Part shown: in pieces, positions 25,590 through 33,871 of the stretch
Position numbering within the stretch: position 1 is the stretch's first letter
Layout of the letters: the number at the start of each line of letters is the position of its first letter
Source: JAVVUJ01 sp964582545
Lineage (GTDB): Bacteria > Bacillota > Clostridia > Peptostreptococcales > Anaerovoracaceae
Direction: 5' to 3'
Assembly (NCBI GenBank): GCA_964582545.1
Contig: CAZOSB010000017.1
Span: forward strand, 1 to 54,102
Length of the DNA: 54,102 nucleotides
Program-made: the position numbers and the translations under genes
The notes under the pieces: model-generated
Database searches by the model: none
What the model saw: the letters and a program-made list of their open reading frames with translations, nothing else
What the model was told of the DNA's origin: nothing

Positions 25590-26570
25590 ATGGAAGGAAA
25601 AGTGAAAGGTCTTATAATTACATTTTTAGTATTTTTAGTCGTGGGAATCCTGATTTTTTCAGGAATTGGTTATGTAATCAACAAGATTGCGGACAAGCCC
25701 ATCACTGCAGAAACTGAAAAAGAGGTTGTGGATTTGGAGTTTCTCACCACAAACCCCAATAGTCCTTTTGCGGATCTCTATAAAGATAGTCACAAGATTA
25801 ACATTTTAGTGTTAGCCATTAACACCAACCTTACCGATACCATGTTATTGGTTAATTACGATAAGAAAACCCAAGAGACAAATTTGATTTCCTTACCCAG
25901 GGATACCTTTTATGAGCGGAATAAATCCCACTCTGTCTCTGAGAAAAGATTAAATGCTGCTTACCAAGGGAAAGTGGAAAACACAGCAAAAGCCGTCAGC
26001 GATATTCTTTGTGACATTCCTATCAATTACTATGTGGTAGTGGACTTTGAAGGGATTAAAGTGATTGTAGATGCCATTGGCGGAGTTCCTATGGAGGTAC
26101 CCTTTCATATGTACTACAATGATCCCTACGATGATCCGCCTCTGCACATTGATATAAAAGAGGGGTTTCAGCGGTTAAACGGAGAGGATTCGGTGAAGTT
26201 TTTAAGGTTTCGACACGGTGATCCTGGATATCCCAGTTATGCCATGCAGGACTTAGATAGAACCGTAGCCTTGCAAGCGTTTGTAAAGTCAGCCATTCGT
26301 GAAAGTCTAGGAATGAATTTAATAAAGATCGCAAACGTTTCCTACAAAAACGTTCGATCCAATATGACAGTAGGAAACCTCACCAGTCTCCTTACCTCTG
26401 CCATAGGATTTGATACGGAAAAAATCAGCAGCTGTAATTTGCCCGGCACCGCTGAAGGCAACTATCCTTGGTACTATTACAGAGATGATCAGAAGATTGA
26501 AGAGTTGATTCGCAGTATCTATGAGCCAAAAGAAAATGAAGATTCCGTTACCGAGAGTGCCATACTATAA
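25590..26570 (+). CDS. LytR-CpsA-Psr (LCP) family protein
   Basis: This membrane-anchored enzyme has 326 residues. LCP proteins transfer undecaprenyl-linked polymers to peptidoglycan. An N-terminal helix (8-30) is followed by the catalytic fold: NLTDTMLLVNYDK, ISLPRDTFYE with the phosphate-binding arginine, VDFEGIKVIVDAIGGV, LNGEDSVKFLRFRH and MQDLDRTVALQAFVK. The gene lies 48 bp behind the stalk-domain gene and ends before the sporulation cluster. The tail NEDSVTESAIL is not conserved in my recollection. Confidence 0.93.
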   Translation: MEGKVKGLIITFLVFLVVGILIFSGIGYVINKIADKPITAETEKEVVDLEFLTTNPNSPFADLYKDSHKINILVLAINTNLTDTMLLVNYDKKTQETNLISLPRDTFYERNKSHSVSEKRLNAAYQGKVENTAKAVSDILCDIPINYYVVVDFEGIKVIVDAIGGVPMEVPFHMYYNDPYDDPPLHIDIKEGFQRLNGEDSVKFLRFRHGDPGYPSYAMQDLDRTVALQAFVKSAIRESLGMNLIKIANVSYKNVRSNMTVGNLTSLLTSAIGFDTEKISSCNLPGTAEGNYPWYYYRDDQKIEELIRSIYEPKENEDSVTESAIL

Positions 26571-26745
26571 AATTTTTTATCTTTTTTATCTTTTTCATTT
26601 TCAAACCGTATCTTTATATCCTTAGAGATAATCCATAAGCCCTTATATCGAAGATAGCAAAATAATGTTGTTATTTTCCCGTTACTTCCTTCATAAAATG
26701 ATAATGGAAAAAAATCACTTAAATGCATTAAAGGAGAAATTTTTA

Positions 26746-27030
26746 ATGTCCATTATCGAAGAGTTGATATACGATTTTGAATTGAAACGATCCAGAGTAA
26801 TGGTCAGCAGCAATCTGGCCATTATTGACAACGTCCAGAAGTTGGTTTTGGTAAGTGAAAACTCTATCGTGGTGAGCAATGGAAAGGAATTTACTTCTAT
26901 TTCAGGGAAAAATCTACTGATTAAAGAATTGGGAGAAGAGAGAATGCACATTAAAGGAGCCATAGATAAGGTGGAGATATATAAGAACGAAAATGGTAAG
27001 CAGGCAAAAGGGGAGGGGCAAAATGATTAG
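26746..27030 (+). CDS. yqfC: Sporulation protein YqfC
   Basis: This is a small protein of about 94 residues of unknown biochemical role, associated with sporulation in Bacilli and Clostridia. The core KLVLVSENSIVVSNGKEF, ISGKNLLIKEL and MHIKGAIDKVEIY matches the YabP/YqfC fold. I choose the ATG at 26746 because AAAGGAG lies nine bases upstream and the length then fits the family. An ATG at 26704 would add 14 residues (EKNHLNALKEKF) and is possible. It overlaps yqfD by 8 bp. The preceding 170 bp show no clear promoter or terminator. Confidence 0.85.
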   Translation: MSIIEELIYDFELKRSRVMVSSNLAIIDNVQKLVLVSENSIVVSNGKEFTSISGKNLLIKELGEERMHIKGAIDKVEIYKNENGKQAKGEGQND

Positions 27031-28228
27031 GGAAAGTAGCTTTTCTGAGCACCAGAAAAGGGTTAAAATAGAGGGATTTAAGCTTCACCATCTCCTTTCC
27101 ATCTGTGCAAAGGAAGGGATTTATTTTTTAAACGTAGTGATGGAGAGCCCTATGGAATTGCAGGCAACCGTCAAGGAAGGGGACTACCCTCGTCTTTTAA
27201 GGCTGGCCAGAAATCAATACAAGGTTACCGTTCTTAGGGACAAAGGTTATAAACCCATGATTAGAGGATTGCTAAGCAAGAAATCTATGGTGGCAGGTGT
27301 TTTAATTTTTATATTTTTTTTATATCTGCAAGGACTTTTTATATCAGAAATACAAATTACCGGATATGAAATCAATACAGAGACTTTTGTGAGAGAGAAG
27401 TTGGAACAAGCAGGAATTTATGAAGGATGCAGAAAAAGCTTTGATATTGGTGAGGTGAAAGCAAAGCTGTATACAGAGCTGGGGAATGTGTCTTGGGTGG
27501 GTATGGAAGTCAAGGGAAACCTGCTGAAAGTGGAAATCGTGGAAATGCCCCACATTGAAAAAAAGGTGTCTTCCATTGTGCCCTGCAATATAGTGGCAAA
27601 AAAATATGCCATGGTGGAGCAGACCATAGCCAGGATGGGTAGACCGGTGGTGACGGAAGGTGCATTCGTAGCTCCCGGCGAAACTGTCATATCAGGCATT
27701 TACCCTGTGGAAAGCACCGCATATGGGACTCCGGAAAGTCAACTGACTGAAAGGTACGTTCATGCAGAGGGGGAAGTAATCGCACGTGTCCCCTATCGAT
27801 TTAATTTTTACATAGAAAAGTATGACCTGATAAAAGAACCAACAGGTAAAAAAGTTTATGGATTTGACTTAAAAATTGCAGATTTTCATATAAATACTGT
27901 TGATACCTTTGCAAACTGGGAAAGCTGGGTATATAATGAAAAGAAACTGATAGAAATTAAGTCACCTTTTTATATGCGCTTATCTTGGGGAAAGGGTTCC
28001 CAGGTTTCTCTTACAAAAAAAGATAGAAGTCAAAAGGACATAGAAAAGAATGCAAACTGGGTGTTAAGAAATTTAATAAAAAAAAATATACCAGAAACAG
28101 GGCAAATTTTAAATAAAAGTTTGAAGTTTAACCCAAAAGTCAATATAATAGAGATAAGTACTCTCGTAGAAGTTAGGGAAGATATAGGCACAGAGGAGGA
28201 AATTGCCATTGGAAAATCCACAGAATGA
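27023..28228 (+). CDS. yqfD: Sporulation protein YqfD
   Basis: This is a 401-residue membrane protein. A cytoplasmic N-terminal domain (about 1-85) is followed by one helix (SMVAGVLIFIFFLYLQGLFI) and a large extracytoplasmic part with the POTRA-like segment ISEIQITGYEI and SWVGMEVKGNLLKVEIVE, then TVISGIYPVEST. The family is required for normal spore formation, apparently at the engulfment stage; its mechanism is unclear. GGGGAGGGG precedes the ATG. It follows yqfC with overlap and precedes phoH, the conserved order. Confidence 0.94.
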   Translation: MIRESSFSEHQKRVKIEGFKLHHLLSICAKEGIYFLNVVMESPMELQATVKEGDYPRLLRLARNQYKVTVLRDKGYKPMIRGLLSKKSMVAGVLIFIFFLYLQGLFISEIQITGYEINTETFVREKLEQAGIYEGCRKSFDIGEVKAKLYTELGNVSWVGMEVKGNLLKVEIVEMPHIEKKVSSIVPCNIVAKKYAMVEQTIARMGRPVVTEGAFVAPGETVISGIYPVESTAYGTPESQLTERYVHAEGEVIARVPYRFNFYIEKYDLIKEPTGKKVYGFDLKIADFHINTVDTFANWESWVYNEKKLIEIKSPFYMRLSWGKGSQVSLTKKDRSQKDIEKNANWVLRNLIKKNIPETGQILNKSLKFNPKVNIIEISTLVEVREDIGTEEEIAIGKSTE

Positions 28229-29192
28229 TGAAATTAAAGTGAAAATTGACGAGGAAGACGGTCTTAACGAGCTTTTCGGCAACTTAGACGGAAATCTAAA
28301 TATCCTAAAGGAAAACTTTGAAGCAGAGATTGTATTGAGACAGGATGAGATACTCATAAAGGGTAAGGATGCAGAATCCGTTGAAAAGCTATTGGGAGAG
28401 TTACTATATATTATCCGTTCGGGAGAGGTTCTGGATGCGCAGAAAATCCATTATGTCATCAGCCTTCATAAGGAGGGTGTATCCTATAGAAAAACAAATA
28501 CACATCAGGATATCTTGTGCTTTACTCACAGAGGAAAACCTCTCAAAGCAAAGACTTTGGGACAGGCCTCCTATGTAAAGAGCATCAGGTCAAAGGATAT
28601 CGTCTTTGGTGTAGGACCTGCCGGGACAGGAAAGACTTATATAGCCGTAGCCATGGCGATCAGTGCCTTTAAAAATAAAGAGGTTATGAAAATTATTTTA
28701 GCTCGTCCGGCGGTAGAAGCAGGAGAGCGATTAGGATTTTTGCCAGGAGATCTTCAGGAAAAGGTGGATCCTTATCTACGCCCGCTCTACGATGCCTTAT
28801 ATGAAATTTTAGGCAGGGAAAGCACTTTGCGGTTAAAAGAGAAAGAAGTGATAGAAGTAGTACCCTTAGCATATATGAGAGGGAGAACCTTGGACAATTC
28901 CTTTATCATACTGGATGAAGCCCAAAATACTACGAAGGAACAGATGAAGATGTTTCTCACAAGGCTTGGATTTGGGTCAAAAGCAGTGGTTACAGGAGAT
29001 ATCACCCAAATCGATTTGCCCAGAGGAAAAAAGTCAGGACTGATTCAGGCCATTCATGCGTTGGAAAACGTAAATGGAATTGATTTTTGCTTTTTAAAGG
29101 ATGTGGATGTGGTAAGGCATCCATTGGTAAAGAAGATCATCAATGCCTATGATCGGTATGAAAAACAATTTGATAATGAAGATGAGGAGTGA
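28209..29192 (+). CDS. phoH: PhoH-like ATPase
   Basis: This is a predicted RNA-associated ATPase of about 328 residues. A KH-like N-terminal domain (about 15-115) precedes the P-loop GPAGTGKTYIAVAMA, then LARPAVEAGERLGFLPGDL, and Walker B FIILDEAQNTT. GEGGAGG-type spacing favours the TTG at 28209 (nine bases after GAGGAGG) over the TTG at 28203 (three bases). The start overlaps the end of yqfD. In most Firmicutes an HD-domain gene (yqfF) lies next to it; here ybeY follows directly. Confidence 0.94.
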   Translation: MENPQNDEIKVKIDEEDGLNELFGNLDGNLNILKENFEAEIVLRQDEILIKGKDAESVEKLLGELLYIIRSGEVLDAQKIHYVISLHKEGVSYRKTNTHQDILCFTHRGKPLKAKTLGQASYVKSIRSKDIVFGVGPAGTGKTYIAVAMAISAFKNKEVMKIILARPAVEAGERLGFLPGDLQEKVDPYLRPLYDALYEILGRESTLRLKEKEVIEVVPLAYMRGRTLDNSFIILDEAQNTTKEQMKMFLTRLGFGSKAVVTGDITQIDLPRGKKSGLIQAIHALENVNGIDFCFLKDVDVVRHPLVKKIINAYDRYEKQFDNEDEE

Positions 29193-29197
29193 GGGCT

Positions 29198-29653
29198 ATG
29201 AATATTACATTCAGCGAAGACAGGATGCCGGGCCAGAGAGTGGTAGATTCAATGATTCAGGCAGGAGAAGCGGTGGCATTAGAGGAAGGGTTTGATCCGA
29301 AAAAAATTGATGTGAGCGTTTCTTTTGTAAGTCAAGAAGAAATCAAGGAACTCAACGGTATTTATCGTGGTAAGGATTCTGTGACGGATGTACTTTCCTT
29401 TCCTCAATATGAAGATGATGAACCGATTCCCACAGACAAGCCCGTGCTGATCGGCGACGTGGTCATCTGTCCGGAGCAAGCCTTGCTACAGGCAGAGGAG
29501 TACGGTCATACGGGGGAGCGAGAGATAGTGTACTTATTCGTACACAGTCTTTTTCACCTTCTGGGTTACGATCATAAGGAAGAATCGGACAAACTGGAAA
29601 TGCGCCAGATGGAGGAAAAAATTATGGAATCCATCGGTTTGATGAGAGAATAA
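29198..29653 (+). CDS. ybeY: rRNA maturation endoribonuclease YbeY
   Basis: This metallo-RNase of 151 residues acts in 16S rRNA 3'-end processing and ribosome quality control. The zinc motif is HSLFHLLGYDH, with three histidines in H-x3-H-x5-H, and DSVTDVLSFPQ is the other family hallmark. GAGGAGTGAGGG precedes the ATG; a GTG at 29189 is in frame but would remove its own ribosome site. It follows phoH by 5 bp. Confidence 0.96.
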   Translation: MNITFSEDRMPGQRVVDSMIQAGEAVALEEGFDPKKIDVSVSFVSQEEIKELNGIYRGKDSVTDVLSFPQYEDDEPIPTDKPVLIGDVVICPEQALLQAEEYGHTGEREIVYLFVHSLFHLLGYDHKEESDKLEMRQMEEKIMESIGLMRE

Positions 29654-29677
29654 TCAACAGGTGATAGGGAGGTTGAA

Positions 29678-30067
29678 ATGGAGTATTCTCAATTATATAA
29701 AATTGCAGAGGGCATGCTACCGAAAGCGTATGCTCCCTATTCTAAATTTCAAGTAGGCGCTGCACTATTAACGGATACCGGTAAGGTCTATACGGGGGTT
29801 AATGTGGAAAATGCATCCTTTGGCGCAACCATCTGTGCAGAGAGGACGGCTTTTGTAAAGGCCGTATCCGATGGTCATAGAAAATTTAAAGCCATAGCGG
29901 TGGCCTCTTCGGGAGGAGAAGCGTATCCCTGTGGTATCTGTAGACAGTTTATGTTTGAATTTGGTGATGACTTAGATATCATTACGAGTGTTACAGGAGA
30001 AGAGCTACACATTGAAAAAATAACGGAGCTTTTAACCCATGGATTTAGATTGGAGAAGGAAGATTAA
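29678..30067 (+). CDS. cdd: Cytidine deaminase
   Basis: This pyrimidine-salvage enzyme converts cytidine and deoxycytidine to uridine forms. It has 129 residues, the size of the tetrameric class. Zinc ligands and catalytic Glu are in ICAERTAF and PCGICRQFM, with substrate contacts in VGAALLTDTG and VNVENASFGATI. GGGAGG lies upstream. The usual diacylglycerol kinase gene (dgkA) between ybeY and cdd is missing. The stop abuts the era ATG. Confidence 0.96.
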   Translation: MEYSQLYKIAEGMLPKAYAPYSKFQVGAALLTDTGKVYTGVNVENASFGATICAERTAFVKAVSDGHRKFKAIAVASSGGEAYPCGICRQFMFEFGDDLDIITSVTGEELHIEKITELLTHGFRLEKED

Positions 30068-30949
30068 ATGAAATCAGGCTTTGTCAGTATTATCGGCAGA
30101 CCCAATGTGGGGAAGTCCACCTTATTGAATAGTATCTTAGGCGAAAAGATTGCCATTACTACAGATAAACCTCAAACCACCAGAAACAGCATCAGAGGCA
30201 TCTATACCAAGGGGAATCAGTGCCAGGTGGTATTTCTCGATACACCGGGAATTCACAAACCCAGAACCAAGTTGGGCAATGCCATGACAGAGATGGCTTT
30301 GAATACCTTTAACGAAGTAGACGTGATCTTATTTTTGGTGGATGATGGTCTTTCCGCAGGTCCTGGAGATGCTTACATTGCGGAGCTTTTGAAGGAAGTA
30401 TCCACCCCCAAGCTTTTATTGATCAATAAGATGGACAAAATCAGTCCTGAAAAATTCAAGACTATCTATGAAGAATATGAAACGTTAGGAATTTTTCAAG
30501 AAATCATCGGAATTGTGGCAAAAGATGGACTTAACGTTGAGGTTGTGTTGAACTCCTTAGAAGGATTTTTAGTGGAAGGTCCCATGTATTTTCCAGAGGA
30601 TATGGTGACGGATCACCCTGAGCGGTTTATCGTAAGTGAGATTATCAGGGAAAAGGTGCTATTGTTTTTGGAGGAGGAAGTTCCTCATGGAGTAGCCATC
30701 GAGATAGAGACTTATGAAGAGGGAAGCAAACTGACCAAAATCGGTGCAATTATTTACTGTGAAAAGAAATCCCATAAGGGAATCATCATAGGAAAAGAAG
30801 GAAAGAAGTTAAAGGGCATCGGAAAGAGCGCCCGATTGGAAATAGAAGGTCTTCTCGGTACAAAAGTATTTTTGGAACTGTTTGTCAAAGTGAAAGAAAA
30901 CTGGAGGGATAGCGATTTTGCCCTTCACAGCTTTGGATATAAAGGGTAA
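30068..30949 (+). CDS. era: GTPase Era
   Basis: This essential GTPase of 293 residues binds 16S rRNA and aids 30S assembly. Motifs are G1 GRPNVGKST, the switch/G2 segment TTRNSIRGI, G3 DTPGIHK and G4 NKMDKI. The C-terminal KH domain has KIGAIIYCEKKSHKGIIIGK. Its ATG follows the cdd stop without gap. Its grouping with ybeY is functionally sensible, as both act on 16S rRNA. Confidence 0.97.
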   Translation: MKSGFVSIIGRPNVGKSTLLNSILGEKIAITTDKPQTTRNSIRGIYTKGNQCQVVFLDTPGIHKPRTKLGNAMTEMALNTFNEVDVILFLVDDGLSAGPGDAYIAELLKEVSTPKLLLINKMDKISPEKFKTIYEEYETLGIFQEIIGIVAKDGLNVEVVLNSLEGFLVEGPMYFPEDMVTDHPERFIVSEIIREKVLLFLEEEVPHGVAIEIETYEEGSKLTKIGAIIYCEKKSHKGIIIGKEGKKLKGIGKSARLEIEGLLGTKVFLELFVKVKENWRDSDFALHSFGYKG

Positions 30950-30952
30950 AAA

Positions 30953-31711
30953 ATGTATACGGATACAGAGGGCTTGGTTTTTAAACAAGTGAAAACAGCA
31001 AACGGTCGAAGGATGATTCTGTTGTTTTCTAAAAAATTTGGAAAAATCAGCGCCGGTACCAATATAAGCGAAAATGGAAAAGGTAAAGCTGCTTTGGCCA
31101 TGAGACCTTTTACCTATGGCAGATATGAACTGTATAAAAATAGAGAGCTTTTTCATATCAACGGTGGAGAAGTGATTAAAAGTTACTTTAAAATCGGCGA
31201 AGATGTTGAAAAATACATGGCATGCTCATATATTTTGGAATTTACGGAGAAACTACTGGAAGAAGGCGCACCGGCACCGAAATTGTTTGAAACTTTAGTT
31301 GATTTTTTTCATATTATGGAAACACGATCTAAGAAGTATAATACCATTGTGCTGGCTTTTACCATCAAGGCATTGCAGTTTACGGGGTGTATGCCGGAGC
31401 TGAAGGTGTGTGTGCGTTGCAGTTCTAATGAAAAGCCGGAGGGCATTGACGTCAAAAATGGAGGAATTTTATGTAGAGAATGTATTCAAAAGATTCAAAA
31501 TTTTGAAAATGAATCGTTGATTTTTAAAAATAGCTTTGATATAATCAATATATTACAGTTTATTTCTGAAAACTCTGTAAAAAGCTTTGAAAAATTAGCT
31601 TTAAATGAAGACGCTTTGTTTTATTTACAAAAAATTCTTAAAACATATATTGCCTATCATCTTGACATTAGTAACTTAAAAAGTGAAAGCTTTATCAATC
31701 TAAATTCTTAA
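30953..31711 (+). CDS. recO: DNA repair protein RecO
   Basis: This protein of 252 residues loads RecA with RecR in the RecF pathway and anneals single strands. The N-terminal OB fold starts YTDTEGLVFKQVKTANGRRM. A helical domain and a zinc finger follow (KVCVRCSSN and GILCREC). It starts 3 bp after era, the standard order. The C-terminus is a bit AT-rich but has no disruption. Confidence 0.95.
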   Translation: MYTDTEGLVFKQVKTANGRRMILLFSKKFGKISAGTNISENGKGKAALAMRPFTYGRYELYKNRELFHINGGEVIKSYFKIGEDVEKYMACSYILEFTEKLLEEGAPAPKLFETLVDFFHIMETRSKKYNTIVLAFTIKALQFTGCMPELKVCVRCSSNEKPEGIDVKNGGILCRECIQKIQNFENESLIFKNSFDIINILQFISENSVKSFEKLALNEDALFYLQKILKTYIAYHLDISNLKSESFINLNS

Positions 31712-31750
31712 TGAAACCGATGAATTCGGATGAAAACAGGAGGTATGAAA

Positions 31751-32323
31751 ATGGAAGTAACTTTAGAAAAAATTGAATTGGTGAAAGACAGAACAGGGGT
31801 GAGCTATAAAGAAGCAAAAGAAGCGCTGGAAAAAGCCAACGGCAGCGTGGTAGATGCCATTATTGATATTGAGGAATCCATAGATTTTACGGTGAAAGGA
31901 AATCTGGGTGACAAGGTAAACGTGGTGGTGGAAAAAATCAAAGAAGCTGTGAAAAAGGGAAATGTTTCCAAGATTAGCATCAAAAAGAACGATGAGACCA
32001 TCTTAAATCTTCCCGTCAACGTAGGGATTGTGGGAACTGTTCTGGCTCCTTGGGCGGCAGTGGCAGGTGTAATAGCAAGCTTTGGCACAAAGTGCGTGAT
32101 AGAATTGGTGAAGGACGACGGGGAGATCATCGATATCAGCGATAGAGCCAATGATGCCTTTGCTACAGTGAAAGAAAAAGGATCCGTTATGGCGGATGAA
32201 GTAAAGTCAAAAAGTGCAGATGTAATCTATAACGTGAAGGATAAGGCTTCCGATGCCATTCATAATATCACCAGTAAAAAAGACTCGGATGATAATCATG
32301 ATGAAGTGGAATACGAAGACTAA
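31751..32323 (+). CDS. UBA-like plus DUF4342 protein
   Basis: This 190-residue protein has an N-terminal UBA/TS-N-like three-helix segment (EKIELVKDRTGVSYKEAKEA, NGSVVDAIID), as in EF-Ts and NAC proteins. A DUF4342 middle follows with a small basic beta region and a hydrophobic hairpin (VGTVLAPWAAVAGVIASFG), then a charged helical tail. Function is not known; the hydrophobic hairpin may touch the membrane. I take the ATG seven bases after AGGAGG; ATGs at 31730 and 31745 are too early. It sits between recO and glyS. Confidence 0.87.
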   Translation: MEVTLEKIELVKDRTGVSYKEAKEALEKANGSVVDAIIDIEESIDFTVKGNLGDKVNVVVEKIKEAVKKGNVSKISIKKNDETILNLPVNVGIVGTVLAPWAAVAGVIASFGTKCVIELVKDDGEIIDISDRANDAFATVKEKGSVMADEVKSKSADVIYNVKDKASDAIHNITSKKDSDDNHDEVEYED

Positions 32324-32396
32324 GATGAATTGTTAATTGTACTACAAGAATGTACAAGAAAAGATAACGAAAAAGTAGAGAAGGCGGTAGTAAAGA

Positions 32397-33800
32397 ATGA
32401 GCAATAACTTTTCCATGGATAAAATTACAGCATTAGCAAAGTCCAGAGGCTTTGTGTTTCCCGGTTCGGACATTTACGGGGGGTTAGCCAATACATGGGA
32501 TTATGGTCCCGTAGGCGTTGAACTGAAGAATAATGTTAAAAAGGCATGGTGGAAAAAATTTGTACAGGAATCCAAATATAACGTAGGGCTGGATGCAGCA
32601 ATCCTGATGAATCCAAGAGCATGGGTGGCATCCGGACACGTAGGTGGCTTTGCAGATCCATTGATCGATTGCAAGGGCTGTAAAGCAAGATTCAGGGCAG
32701 ATAAGTTAATTGAGGATTACATCAAAGAATCGGATCAAATGGCTGTTACGGTAGATGGCTGGTCCAATGAAAAGTTGGAAGAATATATTAAAGAAAACAG
32801 CATCTGCTGTCCTGAGTGTGGAAAGTCGGATTATACTTCCATCAGAAAGTTCAATCTGATGTTTAAAACATTTCAAGGGGTTACAGAGGACTCTCAGGCG
32901 GAAATTTATCTGAGACCTGAGACAGCACAAGGTATCTTTGTTAACTTTAAAGCAGTACAGCGGACTTCCAGAAAAAAGATTCCTTTTGGAATAGCACAAG
33001 TTGGAAAATCTTTTAGAAATGAGATAACACCGGGAAACTTCACATTTAGAACCAGAGAATTTGAACAGATGGAGTTGGAGTTTTTCTGTAAGCCGGGTAC
33101 GGACTTAGAATGGTTCTCCTATTGGAAGGATTATTGTCAAAATTGGCTGTTAAGTCTTGGCATGAAGCCGGAAAACATTAAGATGCGAGATCATGACAAA
33201 GAGGAACTGTCCCACTACAGCAATGCCACCACGGACATCGAATACCTATTCCCATTCGGTTGGGGTGAACTTTGGGGCATAGCTGACAGGACGGACTTTG
33301 ACCTCAAGCAACACATAGAGCATTCAGGGCAAGATATGAGTTATCAGGATCCTGAGACCAACGAAAAATATGTGCCTTATTGCATAGAGCCTTCTCTGGG
33401 TGCCGATCGTGTAACCTTGGCGTTCTTGGTAGAAGCATACGATGAAGAAGTGCTGACGGATGCAAACGGAAAAGAAGATATCCGAACTGTGATGCGTTTC
33501 CATCCTGCCTTGGCTCCCTTTAAGGCGGCAGTATTGCCATTGACCAAGAAACAGTGCGATCAGGCCGAAAGGATTCACGAAGACCTGTCAAAATATTTCA
33601 TGGTAGATTACGATGTTCCCGGGAGCATTGGAAAACGCTATAGAAGAGAAGATGAAATCGGTACACCTTTCTGTATCACCGTAGACTTTGACACGGAAAA
33701 TGACAATAGCGTTACTGTGAGAGATAGAGATACCATGGACCAAGTACGAATTCCTATTTCAGAACTAAAATCCTATATAGAAGAAAAACTGGCATTTTAA
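32397..33800 (+). CDS. glyS: Glycyl-tRNA synthetase, single-chain (alpha2) type
   Basis: This class II synthetase of 467 residues charges tRNA-Gly. It is the eukaryote/archaea-like homodimeric type, not the bacterial alpha2-beta2 GlyQ/GlyS. Motifs include GFVFPGSDIYGGLANTWDYG, motif 2 FRNEITPGNFTFRTREFEQ, and motif 3 SLGADRVTLAFL. Zinc-like cysteines lie in DCKGCKARF and CCPECGK. The 73-bp gap upstream is too short for a T-box leader and only shows a 6-bp inverted repeat (TTGTAC/GTACAA, 32337-32357) of doubtful meaning. Confidence 0.96.
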   Translation: MSNNFSMDKITALAKSRGFVFPGSDIYGGLANTWDYGPVGVELKNNVKKAWWKKFVQESKYNVGLDAAILMNPRAWVASGHVGGFADPLIDCKGCKARFRADKLIEDYIKESDQMAVTVDGWSNEKLEEYIKENSICCPECGKSDYTSIRKFNLMFKTFQGVTEDSQAEIYLRPETAQGIFVNFKAVQRTSRKKIPFGIAQVGKSFRNEITPGNFTFRTREFEQMELEFFCKPGTDLEWFSYWKDYCQNWLLSLGMKPENIKMRDHDKEELSHYSNATTDIEYLFPFGWGELWGIADRTDFDLKQHIEHSGQDMSYQDPETNEKYVPYCIEPSLGADRVTLAFLVEAYDEEVLTDANGKEDIRTVMRFHPALAPFKAAVLPLTKKQCDQAERIHEDLSKYFMVDYDVPGSIGKRYRREDEIGTPFCITVDFDTENDNSVTVRDRDTMDQVRIPISELKSYIEEKLAF

Positions 33801-33807
33801 TCAATAG

Positions 33808-33840
33808 CATTTGGAAAAAATGAAAAATTTTTTCCAAATG
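33808..33840 (+). terminator. Strong hairpin between glyS and ppdK
   Basis: A perfect 13-bp stem (CATTTGGAAAAAA with a 7-base loop) ends at 33840 and is followed by ACTTTTAA. The Ts lie mostly inside the stem, so it may be a leaky terminator or an mRNA processing hairpin that lets ppdK be read separately. Confidence 0.6.
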
Positions 33841-33871
33841 ACTTTTAATATGATACAGAAGGAGTGATAAC

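Noticed and set aside
32324..32396. Possible T-box leader for glyS
   Set aside because: Only 73 bp separate the genes, far less than a T-box needs, and no T-box core or terminator is present.
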